Part shown: one piece after another, positions 28,990 to 37,792 of the stretch
How the letters are laid out: each line of letters opens with the position of its first letter
Numbering within the stretch: the first letter of the stretch is position 1
Position numbers and translations under genes: made by a program
The notes under the pieces: model-generated
The model's input: the letters and a program-made list of their open reading frames with translations, nothing else
Database searches by the model: none
Told to the model about the DNA's origin: nothing
NCBI GenBank assembly: GCA_030038295.1
Contig: JASHPF010000322.1
Span: 1 to 56,552 of the forward strand
From: Streptosporangiaceae bacterium
GTDB taxonomy: Bacteria; Actinomycetota; Actinomycetes; Streptosporangiales; Streptosporangiaceae
Length of the DNA stretch: 56,552 bases
Reading direction: 5' to 3'

Positions 28990-30169
28990 ACACCGGGGCG
29001 CGGTCATGGATCCCGGCCGCCACGTCGCTGGCGACCTCGGCGGCGGTGAGCGCGTAACCGGTGTCCGGATAGTACGTCGAAGCGGCGAAGACCACCCCGT
29101 AGACCTGGCCGCCCGACGACAGCAGCGGTCCCCCGGAGTTCCCTGGCTGGATCACGGCCCGGACGGCGTACATCTGCCGGTTCACCGATCCGGTCTGGTA
29201 GATGTCAGGCCCGGTCGCGGTGAAGCTCCGGCCGACCCTCGCCGCGACAACGGTGAGCGCGCGGTTCAGCGGGTAGCCCGCCACGGCGGCCGACGTCCCG
29301 TCGGCGGCCTGGCCAGCGAACTGCAACGACGCGGCAGTCAGGCCCGGCACGTACAGCACCGCCAGGTCACGCTCCGGGTCGTAGAGCACCACCTTGGCGG
29401 GGTACGTCTCGTCACCGTCGACGGTCACCGTGAGTCCGACGTTGACGCCCGCGACCACGTGCGCGTTGGTCAGCACGTGCCGCGGCGAGATGACAAAGCC
29501 GGAGCCCTCGATGGTCTGCGAGCACGAGGTGGCCTCACCGGTGACCTTGACGATGCTCGACGTGGCTCTGCTCAGCGCCGCCGACGTCACCACCGCTGGA
29601 TCCGGGGCAGGCAGCCCGATGCTGGATTCGGCGCCGAAGGCGCCGAACACCTGCGTGTACAGGCCGTTGGACAGCAGGCTCCGCAGCTGCGGGAAGAACG
29701 GCAGGTAGAGCACGCTGCGGGGCATGATGCGGTCGACGGTGCGCAGCACTGCTGAGTTGTTGACCTGTTTGCTCACCGCTGGGAACGCGGAAGAGTTGAG
29801 GACGAACGAGCCGATCAGCCACGCCACGATGACGACCGCGAGGACGTTCACCACGGCTCCGCCCAGCGAGTCGACGACGGTCGCGGGCCGGCCTATCAGC
29901 CGGGATCGCAGCGCGACGCCGATGCCGGACGCGATCATCATGCCGATGACAGCCATGGCGAACACCACGAGGATCGCCAGGAATGCCTGCCACGTTGCGC
30001 TCCGCGCCAGCGCCCTCGAGATGCCGGGGGCGATGTAGGCGCCAGCCGCAACGCCGCCGAGGAAGCCCACCAGGCTCAGCACACCGATGATGAAGCCCTG
30101 CCGGTAGCCCGCCACGGCGAACGCGGCGATCACCGCGATCAGGATCAGGTCGAGCAAGTCGCCGGGCAC
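28964..30169 (-). CDS. MarP-like membrane serine protease (CvpA-type TM + trypsin-like domain)
   Basis: CvpA-like N-term; TNAHVVAGV, DPERDLAVLYV, IQPGNSGGPLLSSGGQVYGVVFA. Confidence 0.93.
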   Translation of the reverse strand: MPGDLLDLILIAVIAAFAVAGYRQGFIIGVLSLVGFLGGVAAGAYIAPGISRALARSATWQAFLAILVVFAMAVIGMMIASGIGVALRSRLIGRPATVVDSLGGAVVNVLAVVIVAWLIGSFVLNSSAFPAVSKQVNNSAVLRTVDRIMPRSVLYLPFFPQLRSLLSNGLYTQVFGAFGAESSIGLPAPDPAVVTSAALSRATSSIVKVTGEATSCSQTIEGSGFVISPRHVLTNAHVVAGVNVGLTVTVDGDETYPAKVVLYDPERDLAVLYVPGLTAASLQFAGQAADGTSAAVAGYPLNRALTVVAARVGRSFTATGPDIYQTGSVNRQMYAVRAVIQPGNSGGPLLSSGGQVYGVVFAASTYYPDTGYALTAAEVASDVAAGIHDRAPVSTQGCQDG

Positions 30170-30227
30170 TTCAACAACCTATCGGGCCGCCAACAGCACT
30201 GCGGCCACTGTTGACCCGGCCGTGACG

Positions 30228-30914
30228 TCAGGCTCCGAGCGGCGGCCAGCCTGCGGGTTGCTCTGCGGGGCCGAGCGTGGTCACCCGGCTAGCGTCCCAG
30301 GGCCGCTCCCATCCGCCGAGCGCCAGCAGCTGGTCGAGCACGGCCGCGGTGAAGCCCCAGACGATCAGGCCGGCGACTCGGAAGGCGGGTCCGACCTGAC
30401 CGCTCGGATACCTGATCAGCAGCCGATTCGCGGGGCTGGCCAGGTCGGCCACCGGGACCCTCACCACCGCGGCGATCTCGGCCGGGTCGCCGGGAGCGAC
30501 CGGCGCCGGGGACTGCCACCAGCCGAGCACCGGCGTCACCCGGAAGTGGCTCCGCCAGATGTACAGCTCTGGCAGCACTGCCAGGACGCGCACGCCCGCC
30601 GGGTCGAGACCGGTCTCCTCGGCCGCCTCGCGCAGCGCCGCCGCAACCGCGCCAGTGTCCGTGTCGTCGATCGCCCCGCCGGGGAACGCCGGCTGCCCCG
30701 CGTGGTCACGCAGCTCGGCTGCCCGCTCGATCAGCAGCAGGTCCGGACCGGACGACCCCAGGCCGAACAGGATGAGTACCGCCGCCGGGCGGCCACCCAC
30801 TTCCGGCGGTCGCAGTCGGTCCGGCACCGTCGCCGCCGACGCCGCGGCGGCGAGCGCCGTGAGCCAGCCCGGAACCTCACCATCGGTCGCGCGCCGACCA
30901 TCGAGGCAGCTCAC
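30228..30914 (-). CDS. NUDIX hydrolase (CoA pyrophosphatase-like)
   Basis: [45 protein letters not shown] overlap with nth. Confidence 0.9.
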   Translation of the reverse strand: MSCLDGRRATDGEVPGWLTALAAAASAATVPDRLRPPEVGGRPAAVLILFGLGSSGPDLLLIERAAELRDHAGQPAFPGGAIDDTDTGAVAAALREAAEETGLDPAGVRVLAVLPELYIWRSHFRVTPVLGWWQSPAPVAPGDPAEIAAVVRVPVADLASPANRLLIRYPSGQVGPAFRVAGLIVWGFTAAVLDQLLALGGWERPWDASRVTTLGPAEQPAGWPPLGA

Positions 30915-31651
30915 GAAAACGGCCCCGGCTTGACGAGCTTGCGCGCCGCGGCGGGATCCACCGGGCCGATCCCGAACGAAGGGCAGAGCGCCGCCACCGA
31001 GCACGCGCCGCAGGCAGGCCGGCGCGCGTGGCAAATCCGGCGACCGTGCCAGATGAGGTGATGGGACAGCAGCGTCCAGTCCGACTTCGGGAACAGCGAT
31101 CCCACGTCTCGCTCGATCTTGTCCGGGTCGGTCTGCGTGGTCCAGCCGAACCGGCGGGACAGCCGCTGGAAGTGCGTGTCCACGGTGATGCCTGGCACGC
31201 CGAACGCGTTGCCGAGCACTACGTTCGCCGTCTTTCGGCCGACGCCGGGCAGCGAGTCGAGATCGGTCAGCCGGCCAGGAACCTCGCCGCCGAACCGGTC
31301 CCTGATCGCGGCGGACAGGCCGATGATCGCCTTCGACTTGGCCCGGTAGAAACCAGTGGGCTTGAGCAGGTCCTCCACCTCGTCCGGGTTCGCCGCGGCC
31401 AGGTCATCCGGGGTCGGGTACCTCGCGAACAGCGCCGGAGTGGTCAGGTTTACCCGCTTGTCGGTCGTCTGTGCAGACAAGACCGTGGCGATGAGCAGCT
31501 GAAACGGGTTGGAGAAGTTCAGCTCGGCGTGGGCGTCCGGGTAGGTCTCGGCGAGAATCCGGTTAATCTGCCTGGCGCGCCGCACCAGTCCGAGCCGGGT
31601 TTCCCGCTGCCACTTGCGGGCTTTCGGCCGCCCGGTCGTCGCTGTCGCCAT
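30911..31651 (-). CDS. nth: Endonuclease III
   Basis: [65 protein letters not shown]6-C-X2-C-X5-C Fe-S loop. Confidence 0.96.
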   Translation of the reverse strand: MATATTGRPKARKWQRETRLGLVRRARQINRILAETYPDAHAELNFSNPFQLLIATVLSAQTTDKRVNLTTPALFARYPTPDDLAAANPDEVEDLLKPTGFYRAKSKAIIGLSAAIRDRFGGEVPGRLTDLDSLPGVGRKTANVVLGNAFGVPGITVDTHFQRLSRRFGWTTQTDPDKIERDVGSLFPKSDWTLLSHHLIWHGRRICHARRPACGACSVAALCPSFGIGPVDPAAARKLVKPGPFS

Positions 31652-31691
31652 ACCGGCCAGCGTAGAGCCTCGGCGGTTTGACCGAGACGGC

Positions 31692-32675
31692 CTAAGCCCC
31701 GCTGCCCATCCAGCCCCGGCGGCGGAATAGCCAGTACAGTGCCGCCACCGCGACCGCCTCCGTACCGATGCCAATGATCAGGAACGTCGGCAGGCCACCC
31801 AGCCGGTCGACCAGCCAGCCGAAGTTCTGACCGAAGAAGCCGGTGAGGAATGAGAGCGGCAGGAACACCGTCGCGATGATCGTGAGCTGCTTCATCACTT
31901 CGTTCAGCCGGTTCGAGACCATCGACAGATAGGCCGACATGGCGTTGCTCAGCAGGTCCCGATACGTGTCGATCATGTCGCCGATCCGGATCAGGTGGTC
32001 GTAGAGATCGCGCAGGTAGGGGTCGCTCTCCGCGGTCGTGCCGGGAATCACCACCATGCCGGCGACCAGCGACGCCAGCATGTCGCGCTGGGGCGCGACC
32101 AGCTTGCGCGCGTTGACCAGCCAGCGCTGGAGGTCGAACAGCTGAGCCAGCTGCTCAGTGGTCGGCTTGCTGAAGATCTGCTCCTGCAGTTCGTCGATGC
32201 GGTCATCCAGCTCCGACAACGGCGGGAAGAAGCTGTCGACCAGGCCGTCTACCAGGTGATGGAGCAGGATGAGCCGGGTCGGCCTGTCGCCCGTCGGCAG
32301 CCGGCCGCCGGGCTTGTCCAGCCGGCCGCGCAGCTGATCGATGGACGGGCAGATTTGCTTCCGCACCGTCACCAGGTAATCCGCCGCGACAAAGAAGTGC
32401 ACCTCAGAGAAGGACTTGCCGTCCCCGGCGATTCCGTAGTTGACCAGGTAGACCATGTCGCCGAAGTCCTCGACCCTGGGCCGCTGACCGAACTCGGTCA
32501 CATCGTCGATCACCAGCGGGTGGAAGTGGAAGACATCTCGCAGCAGGGCGATGCCGTCCTCGTCGGCCCGATCCAGGTCGAGCCACAGCAGCGACTTGTC
32601 GGCGAGCGCCTGCTCAACGGCCGCCACGTCGGCTGCGACCGTCGACCCATCAAGGAGGATCAGCTTCCCTTGCAC
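31692..32675 (-). CDS. corA: CorA family magnesium/cobalt transporter (GQN-motif variant)
   Basis: C-terminal TM pair with [25 protein letters not shown]..., [26 protein letters not shown]. Confidence 0.92.
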   Translation of the reverse strand: MQGKLILLDGSTVAADVAAVEQALADKSLLWLDLDRADEDGIALLRDVFHFHPLVIDDVTEFGQRPRVEDFGDMVYLVNYGIAGDGKSFSEVHFFVAADYLVTVRKQICPSIDQLRGRLDKPGGRLPTGDRPTRLILLHHLVDGLVDSFFPPLSELDDRIDELQEQIFSKPTTEQLAQLFDLQRWLVNARKLVAPQRDMLASLVAGMVVIPGTTAESDPYLRDLYDHLIRIGDMIDTYRDLLSNAMSAYLSMVSNRLNEVMKQLTIIATVFLPLSFLTGFFGQNFGWLVDRLGGLPTFLIIGIGTEAVAVAALYWLFRRRGWMGSGA

Positions 32676-32902
32676 GGCCGTATTGTCCCAGAATCCGCGC
32701 AGGATTAAATGCCGCGCGGCGGACCGGATCGGCTCACGGGCGGTCAGCCGGGACCGCGCGTCCGGCTAACACCAGGCGCCCGAACGACGGCAGGTGGTCA
32801 AGCCGGTCGATCAGCTCGGCCGCGCGCGGGTCGGTGAGCCGGGCTGGCTGTTTCTCTCGCTCCGTCTGCGCGATCCCCCCACACGTGTCCTAGCGTGCTC
32901 GT

Positions 32903-33478
32903 ATGACGATGCGCGCGGGTCACTACACGTTCGGCCCGGAGCAGGGCCGGATCTCGGTACGCACCTCCCGCGACGGGCTGGCCGCCCAGGCGGGTCACGA
33001 CCTGACCATCGACGCGGTCCGGTGGTCGGGCGAGCTGGTCGTGGCGCCAGATCTCGCGCCCGCGAGTCTCGAGGTTCACGTCGACCTCGGTGCCCTCGTC
33101 GTGCGCGCCGGGACCGGCGGCATCAAGCCGCTGACCGAACGGGACAAGCGCGAGATTAGCGTGACCGCCCGCAAGGTTCTGGCCGCCGATCGCTACCCGG
33201 AAGCCAGCTTCACGGCCACCAGTTTCAGCGCAGCGGCCGACGGCCCGGACGGCACCATCGACGGCACGCTCACGCTGGCTGGCCAGACCAGGCCGCAGCG
33301 CCTGCAGGTCAGTCAGGACGCGCCCGGCAGGTTCCGGGTGGTCACGACGGTGCGGCAGACGAACTTCGGGATCAAGCCGTACTCGGGATTCCTTGGCGCG
33401 CTCAAGGTCTCCGACGCCGTTGAGGTCGACGCCGAGGTCGATCTGTCTGCGATCACCGCCGTGGAGCCGGGCCCGTGA
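32903..33478 (+). CDS. YceI family protein
   Basis: GRISVRTSRDGLAAQAGHDLTI...SFTATSFSAAADGPDGTIDGTLTLAGQTRP; TAGCGT 6 nt upstream of ATG. Confidence 0.9.
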   Translation: MTMRAGHYTFGPEQGRISVRTSRDGLAAQAGHDLTIDAVRWSGELVVAPDLAPASLEVHVDLGALVVRAGTGGIKPLTERDKREISVTARKVLAADRYPEASFTATSFSAAADGPDGTIDGTLTLAGQTRPQRLQVSQDAPGRFRVVTTVRQTNFGIKPYSGFLGALKVSDAVEVDAEVDLSAITAVEPGP

Positions 33479-34083
33479 CCGCCCCGTCGGCAGTCGCGGA
33501 CCTGTTCGACCGGCGCGAGCAGCCGGTTTACGACCTCGCCGACCAGGCAGCCGGGGTGGCGGCCGCCTGTCATCAGATGGCGATCAGGTTTCACCGCGGC
33601 GGCAAGCTCATCGTGTTCGGCGCCGGCGGCGCGAGCACGGATGCCCAGCATGTCGCCGTCGAGTTCATGCACCCCGTCATCGTCGGCAAACGCGCCCTGC
33701 CCGCCATCTCGCTGACCACCGATGTGGCGACGGTGACCGGCGTTGCCGCGCGGAGCGGCATGGCCGCGATCTTCTCCCATCAGCTCGGGTACCTGGCGGC
33801 CCCCGCCGACATCGCCCTCGGGCTCTCGGCCGACGGCAACTGCGCCAGCGTGCTGTCCGGGCTGCGCACCGCCCACGACCTTGGCTTGCTGACCATCGCG
33901 CTGGCGGGTGGGGACGGCGGCGCGCTCGCCGCCTGCCCCGCCGTCGACCACCTCCTGATCCTCCGCTCGGCCGACCCGCGTATCGTCAAGGAACTGCAGG
34001 TGACCGCGTACCACGTGCTCTGGGAGCTGGTGCACGTGCTGTTCGAGCAGCCAGGGGTGCTGGCGCCGAGGGTGACCGGATGA
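33475..34083 (+). CDS. SIS domain protein (GmhA-like), divergent motifs
   Basis: GGKLIVFGAGGASTDAQHVAVEFMHP; GLSADGNCASVLSGL; GTGA overlap with YceI gene. Confidence 0.88.
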   Translation: MTAPSAVADLFDRREQPVYDLADQAAGVAAACHQMAIRFHRGGKLIVFGAGGASTDAQHVAVEFMHPVIVGKRALPAISLTTDVATVTGVAARSGMAAIFSHQLGYLAAPADIALGLSADGNCASVLSGLRTAHDLGLLTIALAGGDGGALAACPAVDHLLILRSADPRIVKELQVTAYHVLWELVHVLFEQPGVLAPRVTG

Positions 34084-34304
34084 CGGCCGCCGAGGAGTCC
34101 GCGTCGCCCTGCCCCGACGAGGTGTGCATCACCTGCTCCGACGCGGCTGCACGGGTGACGGTGCTCCGGCTGCTGGCGGACGGGCTCGCGACCGTGGACA
34201 CCGGGCAGGGTACCGAGGAAGTCAGCGTTGCCCTGGTGACCGCGCAGGTGGGTGACACGATCCTGGTGCACGCCGGCGAGGCGATCGCAGTCGTGCGGCC
34301 ATGA
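34080..34304 (+). CDS. HypC/HupF-like hydrogenase formation chaperone paralogue
   Basis: 75 aa; CITCSDAAARVTVLRLLADGLATVDTGQGTEEVSVALVTAQVGDTILVHAGEAIAVV, resembles HypC beta-barrel; ATGA overlaps both sides. Confidence 0.8.
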   Translation: MTAAEESASPCPDEVCITCSDAAARVTVLRLLADGLATVDTGQGTEEVSVALVTAQVGDTILVHAGEAIAVVRP

Positions 34305-35047
34305 CCAGCGCGCCGGGCTCGATGGAGTCGCTCTACCCGTTCCTGTACTCCGGCGCGGGTGACCTGCCGGCCGTGCTCGAGCAGGTCCGCGCGTCCACGG
34401 TCGCGAAGACCCAGGAGATCCGCCAGCTCCGGCGCCAGCTGCGCGACGCCGAGAGCGGCCGTCTGCTGGCCTGTGCCGGCCAGATGGCCAGCCGGTTCGC
34501 CGCCGGCGGCAAGCTGCTGGCCTTCGGCAACGGCGGCAGCGCGACCGATGCTCAGCAGCTAGCCACGTTGTTCCTGCACCCCGGCGACAGTGGCGGCGGT
34601 CCGGCCGGGCTGCCCGCCCGGACCCAGCCGGCGCGGCCGCTGCCGGCCCTGAGCCTGGCGAGCGACCCGTCGGTGCTCACCGCGCTCAGCAACGACATCG
34701 GGGTCGAGGTCGTTTTCGCCCGGCAGGTGGCGGCGCTCGGCGCGCGCGCCGACATCGCCGTCGGGCTGTCGACCAGCGGCAACTCGGAGAACCTGCTGCG
34801 CGCGTTCGACGAGGCGAGCAGGCGCGGCATGCTGACGGTCGGGCTGGCCGGCTACGCCGGCGGCCGGATGGCCGAGCTGGACAGCATCGACTTCCTGTTC
34901 GTGGCGAGGTCGGAGTCCGTGCACCGTATCCAGGAGGCCCAGACCACGCTGTACCACGTGCTGTGGGAACTCTGCCAGGTCGCCATCGACGAGGCCGGAG
35001 CCGGCCCCGCAGGCGGCCTGGCGAACGCGGGACCGGCCGGGGCATGA
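34301..35047 (+). CDS. SIS domain protein (GmhA-like phosphoheptose isomerase family)
   Basis: GGKLLAFGNGGSATDAQQLATLFLHP; GLSTSGNSENLLRAFDEASRRGM. Confidence 0.9.
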   Translation: MTSAPGSMESLYPFLYSGAGDLPAVLEQVRASTVAKTQEIRQLRRQLRDAESGRLLACAGQMASRFAAGGKLLAFGNGGSATDAQQLATLFLHPGDSGGGPAGLPARTQPARPLPALSLASDPSVLTALSNDIGVEVVFARQVAALGARADIAVGLSTSGNSENLLRAFDEASRRGMLTVGLAGYAGGRMAELDSIDFLFVARSESVHRIQEAQTTLYHVLWELCQVAIDEAGAGPAGGLANAGPAGA

Positions 35048-35179
35048 CCGGGAAACTGCTTTCTGGCCACGCTGGGTACCGCCGACCGGCAGGTCCTCGT
35101 CGTAGGGTGCGAGCCCGCCACCCTGGCGCACGGAATAGCGCTGAGCGAACCAGTCGACCAACGACCAAGGAGCGGGCCC

Positions 35180-35452
35180 ATGTGCCTCGGGATTCCCGGT
35201 GAAGTAATCGAGTTCCTGCCAGACCAGCCCGACCTGGCCCGGGTCAACGTCAGCGGCGTCCGGCGGGTCATCAACGTCGGCCTGCTCGCGGGCGAGCCAC
35301 TCGCACCGGGCGACTGGGTGCTGATCCACGTCGGGTTCGCGCTGTCGAAGATCGACGAAGCCGAGGCCGCCGCCGCCCTGGAGTTCCTCGAAGGCATCGG
35401 CCAGGCCTACGAGGACGAGCTGGCCGCGCTGGCCGAGTCCCGGATCGAGTAG
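35180..35452 (+). CDS. hypC: Hydrogenase maturation chaperone HypC
   Basis: N-term MCLGIPGEVIEF; RVNVSGVRRVINVGLL; GDWVLIHVGFALSKIDEAEA; RBS AAGGAGC. Confidence 0.95.
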   Translation: MCLGIPGEVIEFLPDQPDLARVNVSGVRRVINVGLLAGEPLAPGDWVLIHVGFALSKIDEAEAAAALEFLEGIGQAYEDELAALAESRIE

Positions 35453-35463
35453 GAGGCGACGCG

Positions 35464-36591
35464 ATGAAGTTCGTCGATGAGTTCCGGGACGCCGGCACCG
35501 CGCGGGCGCTGGCCGCGAAGATCGCCGCGCTGTGCGAGCCAGGCCGCCAGTACAAGCTCATGGAGGTGTGCGGCGGGCACACCCACACCATCTACAAGCA
35601 CGGGCTCGAGGACTACCTGCCAGAGCAGATCACCTTGGTGCACGGTCCCGGCTGCCCGGTCTGCGTCATCCCGATGGGCCGGGTCGATGACGCGATGGCG
35701 CTGGCCAGCCAGCCGGACGTGATCATGACCTCGTTCGGCGACATGATGCGGGTACCCGGCAGCAACGGCTCGTTCTTCGACGCGAAGGCCAGGGGCACCG
35801 ACATCCGGATGGTCTACTCGCCGCTGGACTCGCTGAAGATCGCGCGGCAGAACCCGGACAAGCGGGTGGTGTTCATGGCTATCGGCTTCGAGACCACCGC
35901 GCCGTCGACGGCCATGACGGTGCTGCGAGCGGCCGCAGAGGGCCTGGCGAACTTCTCGGTGTTCTGCAACCACGTGACCATCATTCCGGCGATCAAGGCC
36001 ATCCTCGATTCCCCTGACCTGCGACTTGACGGGTTCCTCGGCCCTGGTCACGTGTCGACGGTGATCGGCTGCCGGCCGTATGAGTTCATCGCCCGTGACT
36101 ACGGCAAGCCGGTGGTCGTGGCGGGGTTCGAGCCGCTGGACATCCTGCAGTCGATCTACCTGCTGATGCGCCAGCTCGCCGAGGGCCGGGCAGCCGTGGA
36201 GAACCAGTATTCCCGGGTCGTCCCGTGGGAGGGGAACGGCGTCGCGCTGCGGGCCATCGGCCAGACCATGGAACTGCGACCGTACTTCGAGTGGCGCGGC
36301 CTCGGCTTCATTTCCCACTCGGCGCTGAAGGTCAGGGACGAGTACGCGCCGTTCGACGCCGAGCGGCTGTTCGCCGTTCCCGGCGTCCGGGTCGCCGACC
36401 CCAAGGCGTGCCAGTGCGGTGAGGTCCTCAAGGGCGTCCTCAAGCCATGGGAGTGCAAGGTGTTTGGCACCGCCTGCACACCCGAGACGCCGATCGGTAC
36501 CTGCATGGTGTCGCCGGAAGGAGCGTGCGCGGCTTACTACAACTACGGACGGCTGACCCGGCAGCGGGTCAGGGAGGCGAGCCGGTCATGA
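35464..36591 (+). CDS. hypD: Hydrogenase maturation protein HypD
   Basis: MEVCGGHTHTIYKHGLEDYLPEQITLVHGPGCPVCVIPMG; IGFETTAPSTAMTV; FSVFCNHVTIIPAI. Confidence 0.97.
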   Translation: MKFVDEFRDAGTARALAAKIAALCEPGRQYKLMEVCGGHTHTIYKHGLEDYLPEQITLVHGPGCPVCVIPMGRVDDAMALASQPDVIMTSFGDMMRVPGSNGSFFDAKARGTDIRMVYSPLDSLKIARQNPDKRVVFMAIGFETTAPSTAMTVLRAAAEGLANFSVFCNHVTIIPAIKAILDSPDLRLDGFLGPGHVSTVIGCRPYEFIARDYGKPVVVAGFEPLDILQSIYLLMRQLAEGRAAVENQYSRVVPWEGNGVALRAIGQTMELRPYFEWRGLGFISHSALKVRDEYAPFDAERLFAVPGVRVADPKACQCGEVLKGVLKPWECKVFGTACTPETPIGTCMVSPEGACAAYYNYGRLTRQRVREASRS

Positions 36592-37730
36592 CCGCGGGCT
36601 GGGTGGACGAGGCGCTGAGCGGGCAGCCAGACGGGCACTCCGCGGCGGACGCACACGGACGGGTACGCGAGGAACTCGTGCTGGAGCGGATCGACCGAGT
36701 CCGCCGGGCGCGGCCGAGGATCAGGGAAGAGCGCATCACCATGTCACACGGCGCGGGCGGCAAGGCGACGCACACGCTGATCCAGGCGATCTTCCTCGAC
36801 GCCTTCAGGAACCCGCTGCTCGAGCCGCTCGAAGACGCCGCAGAACTGCTCGCCGACGGCGCGCGCATCGCCATGACGACGGACTCCTTCGTGGTCTCGC
36901 CGCTGTTCTTCCCCGGCGGTGACATCGGCGATCTCGCGGTGAACGGGACAGTCAACGACCTGGCCGTGACCGGGGCGGTGCCGCTGTACCTCGCCGCGAG
37001 CTTCATCCTCGAGGAAGGCTTCCCGGTCGCGGACCTCACCAGGATCGTGGCATCGATGCAGGCGGCCGCGGAGCGGGCAGGCGTGCAGGTCGTCACCGGT
37101 GACACCAAGGTCGTGGAGAAGGGCAAGGCCGACGGCTGCTATGTCACCACCGCGGGTATCGGCGTGCTCCGAGACGACCGGCGGCTCGGCGTCGCGGCGG
37201 CGCGGCCCGGCGACGTCGTCCTGGTGTCGGGTCCGATCGGCGACCACGGCGTCACCATCATGCTCGCTCGCGGCGGCCTCGACCTCGAGGCTGACGTCCA
37301 ATCCGACACCGCGCCGCTGAACGGGCTCGCCGCCGATCTGCTCGCGGCCGCCCCAGGGCTGCGGGCCATGCGCGACGCCACCAGGGGCGGCGTCGCCACG
37401 ATCCTCAACGAGATCGCCGCCGCGGCGGGTGTCGGCGTCGTGGTGAGCGAGGATGACATCCCGGTCCGGCCGGAGGTGCGCGGCGCCTGCGAACTCCTGG
37501 GCATCGACCCGATGTACGTCGCCAGCGAGGGCCGGCTCGTCGCCGTCGTGAGCCCAGACGACGCCGGCGGCGCGCTCGGCGCGCTGCGGGCTCATCCGCT
37601 GGGTGCCGACGCCGCCGTCATCGGCACCATCACCGCGCAGCCGCCCGGCATCGTGACGCTGCGGACCGCGTTCGGCGGCACCAGGATCGTCGACCTCCTC
37701 GTCGGCGACCCGCTGCCGCGCATCTGCTGA
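36588..37730 (+). CDS. hypE: Hydrogenase maturation protein HypE
   Basis: HGAGGKATHTLIQ; C-terminal PRIC with terminal Cys; ATGA overlap with hypD. Confidence 0.96.
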   Translation: MTAGWVDEALSGQPDGHSAADAHGRVREELVLERIDRVRRARPRIREERITMSHGAGGKATHTLIQAIFLDAFRNPLLEPLEDAAELLADGARIAMTTDSFVVSPLFFPGGDIGDLAVNGTVNDLAVTGAVPLYLAASFILEEGFPVADLTRIVASMQAAAERAGVQVVTGDTKVVEKGKADGCYVTTAGIGVLRDDRRLGVAAARPGDVVLVSGPIGDHGVTIMLARGGLDLEADVQSDTAPLNGLAADLLAAAPGLRAMRDATRGGVATILNEIAAAAGVGVVVSEDDIPVRPEVRGACELLGIDPMYVASEGRLVAVVSPDDAGGALGALRAHPLGADAAVIGTITAQPPGIVTLRTAFGGTRIVDLLVGDPLPRIC

Positions 37731-37765
37731 CCCGCCAGCAGCTCACCATCACGGCAGTACAGATG

Positions 37766-37792
37766 GATCCGGTGTCCGGCCGGCACCGGATC
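37766..37792. terminator. Hairpin between convergent hypE and hypF
   Basis: GATCCGGTG / CACCGGATC, 9-bp arms, 9-nt loop; right arm reaches hypF stop codon. Confidence 0.55.
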
